Part shown: one piece after another, positions 14,715-21,983 of the stretch
Position numbering within the stretch: the stretch's first letter is position 1
How the letters are laid out: each line of letters starts with the position of its first letter
DNA from: a virus
Direction: 5' to 3' (one strand)
IMG/VR virus record: IMGVR_UViG_3300050011_000089
Span: 1 to 31,905 of that record
DNA length: 31,905 nucleotides
The notes under the pieces: model-generated
What the model was told of the DNA's origin: nothing
Seen by the model: only the letters and a program-made list of their open reading frames with translations
The model's database searches: none
Position numbers and translations under genes: made by a program

Positions 14715-15893
14715 TTAGCCCTGGCCGAGAATCAATTCGTCGTTGCCGGACGTCTCCATACAGACGCCCTTGAACGACCAGATCGGCACATCGTCCGGGT
14801 CCGGCGTCGTCGGCACGTCCCACTCGACGTTCGGCGCATGGAAGAGCCAGATCTTGCCCGTCGCCGTGCCAGCCTGAATCGTCAGCTGTTTGGCCGTCGG
14901 AACCGATCCGCTCTGCGGGTCGGCGAAGGCGTAGAGCAAGGTCTGGTCCTCGACGCGACAGTCGAGCGTGCAGGTCACCACGCGGCGCTTGTCTCGATAC
15001 GCTTCGGTGGCGAGCGGCGAGTTCTGGAAGTCCTCGTTCCGTACGATGAAGGCGTTCGAGACCTGGAAAGTCGCTTTGAGCGCCTTGACCGCCACGCCAG
15101 AGATGAGCACGCTCTGGACCTGAAACCCGGTCGGAATCGTCGTCCCGACCGTGGTGAAGCCCGCCGGTTGCGTCGGCGCCGGCCGGATCTGCTGCTGGGC
15201 GGGCCCGCTCGCGTTCCACTTGATTTCCTGCATCCCGTCGAGCAGGAAGTTCATCTTGTCGACCGCGCAGCCGGCCAGCTGGCGCATGAAGACGGTGCCG
15301 AGGTAATGGCCCCAGGTGACCGTCTTCACGAGGTCGGTCGTGAAATTGTACGTGACGCAACCCTTCACCACGTCGCTGGTATTCGGCGCGGATGGGAGGG
15401 CGGGGAGCCAGGTCGTGACGCCCGTGCCGGTGTTCACCGTCGCAATCACCACCATGAACGTGCCGGGCGTCGATCCGGTCGAGATGATCTCGAGCGTATC
15501 GCCGATTTGGAGGCCCGTCGCCGAGGTCAAGGTCGCGCCGGCCGTGGTCGGGCTGCTGGCGACCGTCGTCGAGAGCGCCACCGCGCGCTCGCTCCCGAAA
15601 CCGTTTTTCAGCAGGACCGACGCTTCCGGCTTCGTCTGGACCGTGCCGCTCGGGATCAGGTAACTGTCCTTGAGCGCCCAGCTCGCCTTCGCGCGCCGGC
15701 TGTACCGATCGAGGGTGCCGGGCGTGGCCTTCTTTTCGGCCGAGGCCACCCGGGCGAACGGGTCCCAGCTCAGGTCGAGATTCAAATGGCGATAGGCGTT
15801 CGTCACCACCTGCGGTGTGAGCACCGTGCCGAAGGCGGACTCCTCAGAGACGTAGGCTTGGCCTTTTCGGCCGACGGAGGCAGCAAGGGACAT
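14715..15893 (-). CDS. Major tail tube protein
   Basis: This 392-residue protein should polymerise into the tail tube. The N-terminus (GQAYVSEESAFGTVLTPQ) and the motif LKDSYLIPSGTVQTKPEAS are typical of siphovirus tube proteins. VTWGHYLGTVFMRQLAGCAVDKMNF is another family-like block, quoted here as key positions around residues 192-217. An inserted beta-rich domain at about residues 113-179 (TSATGLQIGDTLEI to TSDVV) resembles a domain in the connector gene at 17343. The ribosome site is AAGGAGAT. It lies immediately before the 161-bp gap and the chaperone, the usual order. The insert is probably exposed on the tube surface, which is inference. Confidence 0.85.
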   Translation of the reverse strand: MSLAASVGRKGQAYVSEESAFGTVLTPQVVTNAYRHLNLDLSWDPFARVASAEKKATPGTLDRYSRRAKASWALKDSYLIPSGTVQTKPEASVLLKNGFGSERAVALSTTVASSPTTAGATLTSATGLQIGDTLEIISTGSTPGTFMVVIATVNTGTGVTTWLPALPSAPNTSDVVKGCVTYNFTTDLVKTVTWGHYLGTVFMRQLAGCAVDKMNFLLDGMQEIKWNASGPAQQQIRPAPTQPAGFTTVGTTIPTGFQVQSVLISGVAVKALKATFQVSNAFIVRNEDFQNSPLATEAYRDKRRVVTCTLDCRVEDQTLLYAFADPQSGSVPTAKQLTIQAGTATGKIWLFHAPNVEWDVPTTPDPDDVPIWSFKGVCMETSGNDELILGQG

Positions 15894-15918
15894 GAACGGA
15901 TCTCCTTAAAAAATGCAG

Positions 15919-16200
15919 TTACTCCGTGACCGGCGGGGTGACAGGCCAAGGGTCGTGCTCCTCGATCACCCGGACGCCAGGGACGACGTCCTGGCCGGCT
16001 GGAGTCGCGGCGATCTCCGCAAAGAGATCCGCATGCATGCCGAGATGATCAGCGATCGTCATCGGCACCGCCGCGCCCTCGGGCGTCCGGTGGTGCGAGA
16101 CCACTTCATCGAAATCGACGACGCTGCCGACGCCGATGGCGCGCGAATAGTCGCCGGCACGCAGCGCCCCTTCAAAGCCGACGGATCGTCGCAGTCTCAC
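15919..16200 (-). CDS. Small head-tail or tail-region hypothetical protein, 93 aa
   Basis: I chose the GTG at 16200 because GGGAGG lies 7 nt upstream. A longer frame beginning inside the preceding gene is less likely. The product has a short beta-like beginning (VRLRRSVGFEGALRAGD) and YSRAIGVGSVVDFDEVV. The acidic/aliphatic middle includes IADHLGMHADLFAEI, and the end is Pro-rich (PWPVTPPVTE). No family is recognised. It sits between the tail-completion gene and the tail tube, so an assembly or connector role is likely. Confidence 0.65.
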   Translation of the reverse strand: MRLRRSVGFEGALRAGDYSRAIGVGSVVDFDEVVSHHRTPEGAAVPMTIADHLGMHADLFAEIAATPAGQDVVPGVRVIEEHDPWPVTPPVTE

Positions 16201-16213
16201 GAGGACGCCTCCC

Positions 16214-16705
16214 TTACGGTTGCCCAAACGATCGGTGGACCCAAATCAGCACGGGCACGATGACGACGACCATCAGCCCGGGCCACGGACTCTGCAGCGG
16301 CACGGCTTTCTCGGGACGGACGTCGGAGATCGGCAGGCCGCCGAGCGAGTTGTCGATCGCCAGCGCCCGCTCGATGTCGCCGATGAGATTCTCCTGGGCC
16401 CGACTTTTCTCCGCGTGCGGATAGCCGCCGTCGCCCGCCATCACATCGACGCGCGCGGTGATCGCGGCGTAGTAGGTCTCTTTCAGCTGGTTCGCCGGCT
16501 CGAAGCTGAACGCGCCGCGCTCGGTGGACTGGACCAGGAAGATCGGCAGGTCCGCCGCCGGCGCAATCAGAATGTTCTCCTCGTCGCGCCGCACGCTCGA
16601 GGGCTTCACGTCCCAGGTGTAGCCGCCGGCCACGGTCATCGACCGCAGATTGTTCGCCAGGGCGTCGAGAATCCGATCGCGGACGGTCGGGGCTGGGGCG
16701 GTCAT
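16214..16705 (-). CDS. Tail completion / terminator-like protein, 163 aa
   Basis: It is coupled by ATGA to the upstream gp10-like gene. The N-terminus VRDRILDALANNLRSMTVAG and the following YTWDVKPSSVRRDEE are typical of tail terminator-like proteins of siphophages, where a helix pairs with a beta-sheet. A central ETYYAAITARVDVMAGDG and helical SRAQENLIGDIERAL follow. The C-terminus has a hydrophobic segment (GLMVVVIVPVLIWVHRSF), unusual in this family but perhaps a final beta hairpin. Its place between the gp10-like protein and the tail tube matches proteins that close the tube at the head end. Confidence 0.72.
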   Translation of the reverse strand: MTAPAPTVRDRILDALANNLRSMTVAGGYTWDVKPSSVRRDEENILIAPAADLPIFLVQSTERGAFSFEPANQLKETYYAAITARVDVMAGDGGYPHAEKSRAQENLIGDIERALAIDNSLGGLPISDVRPEKAVPLQSPWPGLMVVVIVPVLIWVHRSFGQP

Positions 16706-17346
16706 CCATTCCCATTCACCGCCGCCGCGGCCCGGCTGCCGGCGTCCTGGAGGTCGGTCGTGATTTGGTCGCGCTGCTCGTCGAGCGTGGCCTGCATGTA
16801 GGACCGCGCCGGCAGCACGACGCTCGGCTTGAGCGCGAAGAGCGGCACGAGGTCGCCCGCGGCCGATCCGCGCGTGGCGGCTTTGCGCGCGCCGGCGACG
16901 ACGCCGAAAATGACGCCCTTGGCGATGAAGGTCGAGCTGAACCCGAAGCCGCTCGGGTCGGCCTTGACCTCGGCGGCACTGAACCGCGGCACGCCGTTCC
17001 CGGTGAGCGCGGCGGCCAGCGGAATCGCCAGCGCCGAGCCATGCGTCGGGCGAATCTCGCCCCCGAGTTCCTGGATGCGGCCGTAGATCGCTTTGTCGCT
17101 GTCCTGGGTGACCCGGACCTCGAGGGAGTGGTCCATCTCCTGCGCGGTGATCATGTAGCCGATGGATCGGCCCAAGGTGCCCGTACGGTAGCCGAGCGTC
17201 TCGCCGCGCAACCGCGCCATCACGCGGGATTGCAGGCGCAGGCCGATGGTCCGCATGGTGTCCAGAAAGGTCTGGAAGACGATCGGCTGGGCCCCGTCAA
17301 GATGGGCCGTCACCGCCGGCAGCGTGGTCGAAATCTCGAAGCTCAC
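16702..17346 (-). CDS. HK97 gp10-like head-tail / minor structural protein, 214 aa
   Basis: The GTG at 17346 overlaps the stop of the connector gene (GTGA), which fixes the start. The protein has the gp10-like pattern: an N-terminal helix (FLDTMRTIGLRLQSRVMARL), the Tyr/Gly/Arg segment YRTGTLGRSIGY (key residues TGxLxxSI), and YGRIQELGGEI followed by alanine-rich helices. LPARSYMQATLDEQRDQI at about residues 180-197 matches the C-terminal block RSYM...L typical of the family. It helps attach head and tail or complete the tail. Confidence 0.8.
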   Translation of the reverse strand: MSFEISTTLPAVTAHLDGAQPIVFQTFLDTMRTIGLRLQSRVMARLRGETLGYRTGTLGRSIGYMITAQEMDHSLEVRVTQDSDKAIYGRIQELGGEIRPTHGSALAIPLAAALTGNGVPRFSAAEVKADPSGFGFSSTFIAKGVIFGVVAGARKAATRGSAAGDLVPLFALKPSVVLPARSYMQATLDEQRDQITTDLQDAGSRAAAAVNGNG

Positions 17347-18149
17347 AGCAGCCCCCGGGTATCGACGAAGGCGGCGAGCTGCATCTTCAGCGTGTCGGGC
17401 AAGCCCGGCCGGATGGACGTGCCGAACGGGCCGGCGCTCAGGCTGGCGATCGTCAGCGTCCCATTCTGCACGCGGTCCCAGATCACTTTCATCAAGTCCA
17501 GTCCAAGGGCGAGATAGGCCTGCCCCTTGATCGTGCCTTCGAGCGCCGTCGTATAGACCACCTGGCAGTTCCCGATGCCCCACCGGAAGCAGCTCGTCTT
17601 CAGGTAGAGCACGCCGAAGTCCGGGTCGGTCCAGTAATCGCTCGCCGTCAAGAGCGTCGGCTGGTCATCAATCTGGACCGTCACGACGCTCGCCACCGGC
17701 CGGTACTTCAGCTTCCGAAAGACATCGCCCTTGCCGCTGAACGTGTCGGTGATCGTGCGCGCGTGATAGATCCGATTCGTCAGCGACTCGAGCCAGGCCG
17801 ACACGCCGTCGATGATCACGACCGCGTCAGCATCAAAGTTCGCATCGGCGACGACATCGCCCGTCTTCGGCGCTTCCGGCAGCGGCGGCGTCCAGGTGAG
17901 GGCCCCGGCCGCGTTCGTCAGCAGCCCGACCAGATAGGTGCCCGCGTTGGCCGGCACCGTGGGCGTGCCGAGCGTGATGGCGATCGACCGTCCGATCTGG
18001 AGCCCGGTGCCGGTCCCCGTGACCGTCGCCCCGGAGACGCCCGGGGCCGGCGAGGCCTGCACCGTCTGCTGGCTCGGCGTCGTCTGCCGGCACCACGTCC
18101 GAAAGGTCGGCAGGTCGCAAAGGCTCGTGCTCTGGGGGACGGCGTTCAT
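17343..18149 (-). CDS. Head-tail connector (adaptor-like) protein with inserted beta domain
   Basis: This 268-residue protein contains adaptor-like segments after residue 105 (DGVSAWLESLTNRIYHAR, then LKYRPVASVVTVQIDD and ASDYWTDPDFGVLYLK), as in gp6-type connectors that bind below the portal. At about residues 40-101 it carries a beta-rich domain (TGTGLQIGRSIAITLGTP to KTGDVV). That domain aligns by eye with one in the tail tube protein. The C-terminus is helical and may form the oligomer interface (AYLALGLDLMKVIWDRVQ). It is coupled by GTGA to the gp10-like gene. Confidence 0.72.
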   Translation of the reverse strand: MNAVPQSTSLCDLPTFRTWCRQTTPSQQTVQASPAPGVSGATVTGTGTGLQIGRSIAITLGTPTVPANAGTYLVGLLTNAAGALTWTPPLPEAPKTGDVVADANFDADAVVIIDGVSAWLESLTNRIYHARTITDTFSGKGDVFRKLKYRPVASVVTVQIDDQPTLLTASDYWTDPDFGVLYLKTSCFRWGIGNCQVVYTTALEGTIKGQAYLALGLDLMKVIWDRVQNGTLTIASLSAGPFGTSIRPGLPDTLKMQLAAFVDTRGLL

Positions 18150-18158
18150 CGCCGGCCC

Positions 18159-19106
18159 TTACTGCTCAAACGCCGTGCAATCGACGTTGGTGATCGTGGC
18201 GGTGCCGCCGGTGACGTCGGCCACTTGCAGATCAAACCAGATCGCGGTGCTCACCACCAGGCCGGTCACCGAAGCGATGATCGAAAGGCTCGTCGCTTCG
18301 TTGGCGACCTGCTGGGTCATCACCTGGGTCGCGCTGATGATCGTCCCCTGGGCCGCGTCGGTATTGTTCGGCGCCGAACCCGTGCCGTAGGCCAGGGCCG
18401 TCTTCACGCCGTCGGCGATCGTACCGTTCACCTGGTTCCCGGTGATCATCAGCACCACGCGTCCGGTATTCGTCGGCGTGATCGCGCACGCCAGCCCGTT
18501 CATCTTCAGCGTGCTCGTGCCGTTGCCGGTTTTGTTCGTCGGATTCGAATGGGTGAAGGCGTTCGTCTTGTAGGCGGGCAGCGTGCTCGTGCCCTGCGAC
18601 ATCAGGTACTGGCCCGTCGCCGCCGCCGTGATCACGCCGCCCACGCTCGCGGCGGTGGCCGCCATGATGTCGCCCTGGACCAGCGTGTTCGGTAGCGTCA
18701 GCGTGGAGCAGCCCGGGTCCGCGCCGGTCGCGCCGCGTACGTAGGTGCCGGTGCCGCAGACCGCCAGCGCCGTCGGGCTGCTCGCGGCGGCGCCCACGTA
18801 GAGCGCATGGGCGGTCAGCGTTTGTAATCCCGTGCCGCCCTGCCCGACGGGCAGGCCGGCGGCGAGATGGGTCGCCGTCACCTGCTGCGAGGTATTGATG
18901 TCGGTGCCGGTCTGCGCGATCGTCGAATTGACGTAGGCACTCGTGATCGTCGTGCACGTCGTCCCGCTCGCGGCAAGGGCGGTCACCACCTGGTTCGTAC
19001 AGCTGGCGAAAATCTCCCCCACCGGCGGCAGCGAAATCTGGCCGATCTGGGCCTGCGCAGGCACCGCCAGCAGCAGGAACGCAAGGACAAGAAGGAGGCG
19101 TTTCAT
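18159..19106 (-). CDS. Signal-peptide protein with fibre-like repeats, 315 aa
   Basis: The ATG at 19106 starts a textbook Sec signal (MKRLLLVLAFLLLAVPAQAQ), cleavable after AQA. An upstream in-frame start would hide it inside the preceding gene. The mature part begins like tail-fibre stalks (VGQGGTGLQTLTAHALYVG, TGQYLMSQGTSTLPAYKT), a Gly/Thr-rich repetitive beta pattern common in phage fibres. A beta-sandwich-like C-terminal part follows. It has six cysteines, an even number. A fibre-like protein with an export signal inside the head gene block is unusual. It might be secreted to the periplasm, or the N-terminus may be a membrane anchor. Confidence 0.75.
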   Translation of the reverse strand: MKRLLLVLAFLLLAVPAQAQIGQISLPPVGEIFASCTNQVVTALAASGTTCTTITSAYVNSTIAQTGTDINTSQQVTATHLAAGLPVGQGGTGLQTLTAHALYVGAAASSPTALAVCGTGTYVRGATGADPGCSTLTLPNTLVQGDIMAATAASVGGVITAAATGQYLMSQGTSTLPAYKTNAFTHSNPTNKTGNGTSTLKMNGLACAITPTNTGRVVLMITGNQVNGTIADGVKTALAYGTGSAPNNTDAAQGTIISATQVMTQQVANEATSLSIIASVTGLVVSTAIWFDLQVADVTGGTATITNVDCTAFEQ

Positions 19107-19111
19107 GGGGG

Positions 19112-19513
19112 TCAGTGAGAACAGGTGACGGGAATCGTGGCCGTGCCCGTGGCCGCAATCACCAGGAAACCGACGGCCGCGCCGTAGCTCTCGAGCGTGA
19201 AACTCTGCCCGACCTGGAAGAGGTGCCCGGTGCTCGAGGTCGGCACGGTGCCATCGAGCCAGATCCGGACGTTGTTTCCCTCGATCGGGCCGACGAGGCA
19301 CCCTTGAATCTTCCCGACACCGGCGGGGCTCAGGTCGGCGGCGCTCAAGCCGAGGGCGGTCGAGCTCACCGAGAGCGTGTCATGCGAGACCGGCTGGAAG
19401 GCGGCGGTCGTCCGGACCGGCGCCTGCGCGAGCATCGTGGCCTTCGGCATCAGCAGCGCCAAGGACACAAACAGGCCCACCGCGCCCGCCACCATCATCC
19501 GTTCGATCTTCAT
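19112..19513 (-). CDS. Signal-peptide protein, 133 aa
   Basis: A good AGGAG site precedes the ATG at 19513. The N-terminus (MKIERMMVAGAVGLFVSLAL then LMPKATMLAQA) is a likely signal peptide with AxA-type cleavage near residue 31. The remainder is a small beta-rich domain ending in GTATIPVTC, with two cysteines (QGC and VTC) that could pair. No family is recognised. It lies between two other genes, one of them also a signal-peptide gene, in the head module. Confidence 0.68.
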   Translation of the reverse strand: MKIERMMVAGAVGLFVSLALLMPKATMLAQAPVRTTAAFQPVSHDTLSVSSTALGLSAADLSPAGVGKIQGCLVGPIEGNNVRIWLDGTVPTSSTGHLFQVGQSFTLESYGAAVGFLVIAATGTATIPVTCSH

Positions 19514-19528
19514 GCTGGACTCCTGTGG

Positions 19529-19798
19529 TTATTTCTTCGTCCGCTTCGCCCGCTGGGCCGACTGAAACCGGTTCCCGCCATTGGGCGCCGCCTCTGCGAG
19601 GGGCCCGGCCACGGTGCCACGTTCCCGGAGGCCGATCGCCGCGCCGACCGCTTTCGGCAGGGCCACGACGCCGTCCTCGATCAGGTAGTGCTGGCCCTCA
19701 TGGGTCAGCGTCCCGTTCGCCAGGGGATGCTGGAAATGGACCAGATCCGGTTCGGTGGCGTCTTCCGCCCGCGCGTCGTCGTTCTCGTCGTTGAACAT
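19529..19798 (-). CDS. Small head-region protein, 89 aa
   Basis: The GGGAG ribosome site precedes the ATG at 19798. The acidic N-terminus (MFNDENDDARAEDATEPD) is followed by a compact beta section (LVHFQHPLANGTLTHEGQHY, LIEDGVVALPKAVGAAIG), then a flexible Pro/Gly region and a basic tail (RAKRTKK). The middle resembles small phage head proteins in which a short beta domain precedes a charged tail. It may be an assembly factor or capsid-associated protein. Unlike its neighbours it has no signal peptide and no cysteine. Confidence 0.65.
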   Translation of the reverse strand: MFNDENDDARAEDATEPDLVHFQHPLANGTLTHEGQHYLIEDGVVALPKAVGAAIGLRERGTVAGPLAEAAPNGGNRFQSAQRAKRTKK

Positions 19799-19807
19799 GG
19801 CGCTCCC

Positions 19808-20443
19808 TTACTTGATCGTGATCCCAGGGTCGGAGGCGACCAGGTCCGCCACCACGATCGCGCGGTGATTGGTCGCCAGACAGGCGTTATTCGAGATCGT
19901 TAGCTGAATCGTAAAGGTATCCGCCGCGCCCGTGCTGCCCGCCACGCTCGAGGCCCCCGACGTCAGGACGGCGGTACAGCCGCTCGCCACATGCGCCTCG
20001 GCCACCAGCGCCGCCGTGGAGGTCGAGACCACCGCCAGCGTGCCGCTCGTGCGGGTAACCGTGACAATCTCGAGCAGCGACTTCGTGCTCTCAAACGGAT
20101 TCACCGATCCGCCGGCCCCCAGCGATCCCATGATCTTGACTTCGATGATGGCGGACCCGTTGAAGGCCGCCGGCACCGTCACAGTGATCGCGTCGGTCGC
20201 CGTGTTTTCGGCGATGCCGGTCAGGGTCTTGACGAGCCGCTTCGTGGTCGTGCAGAGCCAGCCGCCGGTGGCGGGGTTGCGATCCACGTAGGGCGTCGTA
20301 CTGCCGGGATTGCAGACGGCGGGCTGCCGGGTCGCAATCGGCACATCGCTCTGCGCGCGCACCGGCGGCGGCCCTACGCTGGCCGCCATGAGGGCGATCG
20401 AGGCGATCAGGAGAACGCGCGTGCGGTGGGTCAGTGTCGGCAT
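19808..20443 (-). CDS. Signal-peptide protein, 211 aa, beta-rich
   Basis: The N-terminus has a basic start (MPTLTHRTR), a hydrophobic core (VLLIASIALMAASVG) and a probable AxA-type cleavage at VRA|QS (near residue 30). The mature part is beta-rich (DAITVTVPAAFNGSAIIEVK, LLEIVTVTRTSGTLAVVSTS, AADTFTIQLTISNNACL) and has four cysteines. The fold looks like a jelly-roll or Ig-like sandwich, which is inference. It is the first gene downstream of the capsid gene, across a 112-nt gap with a hairpin. An exported product in this place is unexpected for a virion protein. Confidence 0.7.
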   Translation of the reverse strand: MPTLTHRTRVLLIASIALMAASVGPPPVRAQSDVPIATRQPAVCNPGSTTPYVDRNPATGGWLCTTTKRLVKTLTGIAENTATDAITVTVPAAFNGSAIIEVKIMGSLGAGGSVNPFESTKSLLEIVTVTRTSGTLAVVSTSTAALVAEAHVASGCTAVLTSGASSVAGSTGAADTFTIQLTISNNACLATNHRAIVVADLVASDPGITIK

Positions 20444-20495
20444 GATGATCGGGCCCTCTCAGTGAAAACGATGTCTTAGCCTGCGGGTGAAGAAC

Positions 20496-20527
20496 CGGCG
20501 CCGAGCCTCCCCAGAGACCCGGCGCCG
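20496..20527 (-). terminator. Hairpin downstream of the capsid gene, possible weak terminator
   Basis: CGGCGCCG (20496-20503) pairs with CGGCGCCG (20520-20527) across a 16-nt loop. On the minus strand only a weak pyrimidine stretch follows, so full termination is doubtful. Being just after the most highly expressed gene, it could lower downstream transcription or protect the capsid mRNA 3' end. Confidence 0.35.
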
Positions 20528-20555
20528 TCGGTCACGTCCGTCGTCAGGTCGCCGC

Positions 20556-21950
20556 TTACGCCGAGGTCTTCGCGGAGCAGTTCCGAAGGACCCACGCGCC
20601 GCCGGGGAACTTCGGCCGCAGGCACTCGCGGCAGAAGACTTCGAAGTCGTACCGGCGCGCGGTCAGCGCGTAGTCGACCTGTTGGTAGTCCCGGCTCGTC
20701 TCGATGTCGATCCCGACCATGTCGCCGCCGGTCGGGAACGGGATCGTGTTCGAGTACGCCAGCATCGTCCCGCTCGGGAGATACGGGTGGACCCGGACGT
20801 TCTGGAGCCGGCCGGTGGACTTGTTGACGTATTTCGCCAACATGTAGCCGCCGGTCAGTTGCGCCATCTCGTCGGAGGCCGCCTGCACGAAGAGGGTCGG
20901 GGCGCCGTTGGCCGCGAGCACCAGATTCGTCGCCCGCATCAGCTGGGTCGAGTTCATCCAGATGTTCTCGGGATTGGCCTTCGCCGCGTCCCAGACCGCC
21001 TTGTTCGCCGCGTCGATGTTGTCGAGCGTGAAGTCGGTTCCGACGCCATCCGATCCGGCCGCCAGGGTCGTGACGCTGGCGCCGAGCGCCGCGGTGAAGT
21101 TCACGATGAGCCCGTTCATGCCCAGCGTGTTCGCCACGTTGTCGGCCGGCACGGCGATGTCTGTCGTGGTCAGCGCCGTCAGCGCCACGCTGTTGATGCC
21201 GGTGGTCGCCTGGCGGGTCGAGGTGCCCGAGGCGCCGTCATCGACGTACCACTCGTAGGCGATGGCCCCTTCCACCCAGGCCGTGTGGCCGGTCATCGAC
21301 CCGCTCGGGCCCGTGATGGCCGACTGGGTCGTGGCCGAGGACTTCTTGCCGCGGGTCCGCGTCCCATCGCCGAGGCCCGTGATGGCCCGGGCGATCATCT
21401 TGTAGGTGCCGGTCGCAATCGATCCGCCGCTGTTCGAGACCGTGCAGGTGGGCGCCGTGACGCTGCCGAGGTCGGCAATGCGGCCGAAGCCGATCGCTTG
21501 CTCCTCCATCTGCATCAGGGCGAACAGGAGATTCGTGACGCCGCGCGCCTTGAGGTCGCCCTCGAAGCCCATCGAGGCGTCCTGGGCCGCCCAGGTCACC
21601 GAGTCGCCGAGGCCCATTTCCGCGAAGGCCGCGGTGAAGGGCGTGGCACTGTAATTGATCTTGTTCGCCTTCGCCCCTTCGGACGTGACGAACGGATCGG
21701 TCGCGCCGGTCACGAGCGCCGAAATCGAGCGCCATTCGCTCGAGGTGCCCCCGCGCTTGTTCTGGACACGCGGAATGTTGTTGCGCCAGGGGGTGATCGT
21801 CGACGCCAAGAGGATCGCCAGCGGCTGGAGATCGTAGGCGTTGAACCCGCTGCCGGTCGTCAGGTCCTTCTCGATGCTGGTCGGCCCGGCTTTCATAATC
21901 TCCTGGGCCTTTTTGATGGCCGCTTCGGAGACGTCCTGCAGATTGATCAT
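20556..21950 (-). CDS. Major capsid protein, HK97-fold type with inserted domain
   Basis: This 464-residue protein follows the protease/scaffold gene and has a strong GAGGAG ribosome site. The N-terminal region (DVSEAAIKKAQEIMKAG onward) and the segments TPFTAAFAEMGLGDSVTWAA, ANPENIWMNSTQLM and VRVHPYLPSGTMLAYSNTIP fit an HK97-like capsid subunit of the XkdG-type group. TSRDYQQVDYALTARRYDFE near the C-terminus is typical. An insertion at about residues 165-260 (TGTYKMIARAITGLGDG to AYEWYVDDGASGTS) looks like an FN3/Ig-like domain that would face outward. CRECLRPKFPGG near the end has two Cys. Confidence 0.88.
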   Translation of the reverse strand: MINLQDVSEAAIKKAQEIMKAGPTSIEKDLTTGSGFNAYDLQPLAILLASTITPWRNNIPRVQNKRGGTSSEWRSISALVTGATDPFVTSEGAKANKINYSATPFTAAFAEMGLGDSVTWAAQDASMGFEGDLKARGVTNLLFALMQMEEQAIGFGRIADLGSVTAPTCTVSNSGGSIATGTYKMIARAITGLGDGTRTRGKKSSATTQSAITGPSGSMTGHTAWVEGAIAYEWYVDDGASGTSTRQATTGINSVALTALTTTDIAVPADNVANTLGMNGLIVNFTAALGASVTTLAAGSDGVGTDFTLDNIDAANKAVWDAAKANPENIWMNSTQLMRATNLVLAANGAPTLFVQAASDEMAQLTGGYMLAKYVNKSTGRLQNVRVHPYLPSGTMLAYSNTIPFPTGGDMVGIDIETSRDYQQVDYALTARRYDFEVFCRECLRPKFPGGAWVLRNCSAKTSA

Positions 21951-21983
21951 AGGTGCTCCTCTGTGTTGGGGCGCGCGCCGGTC

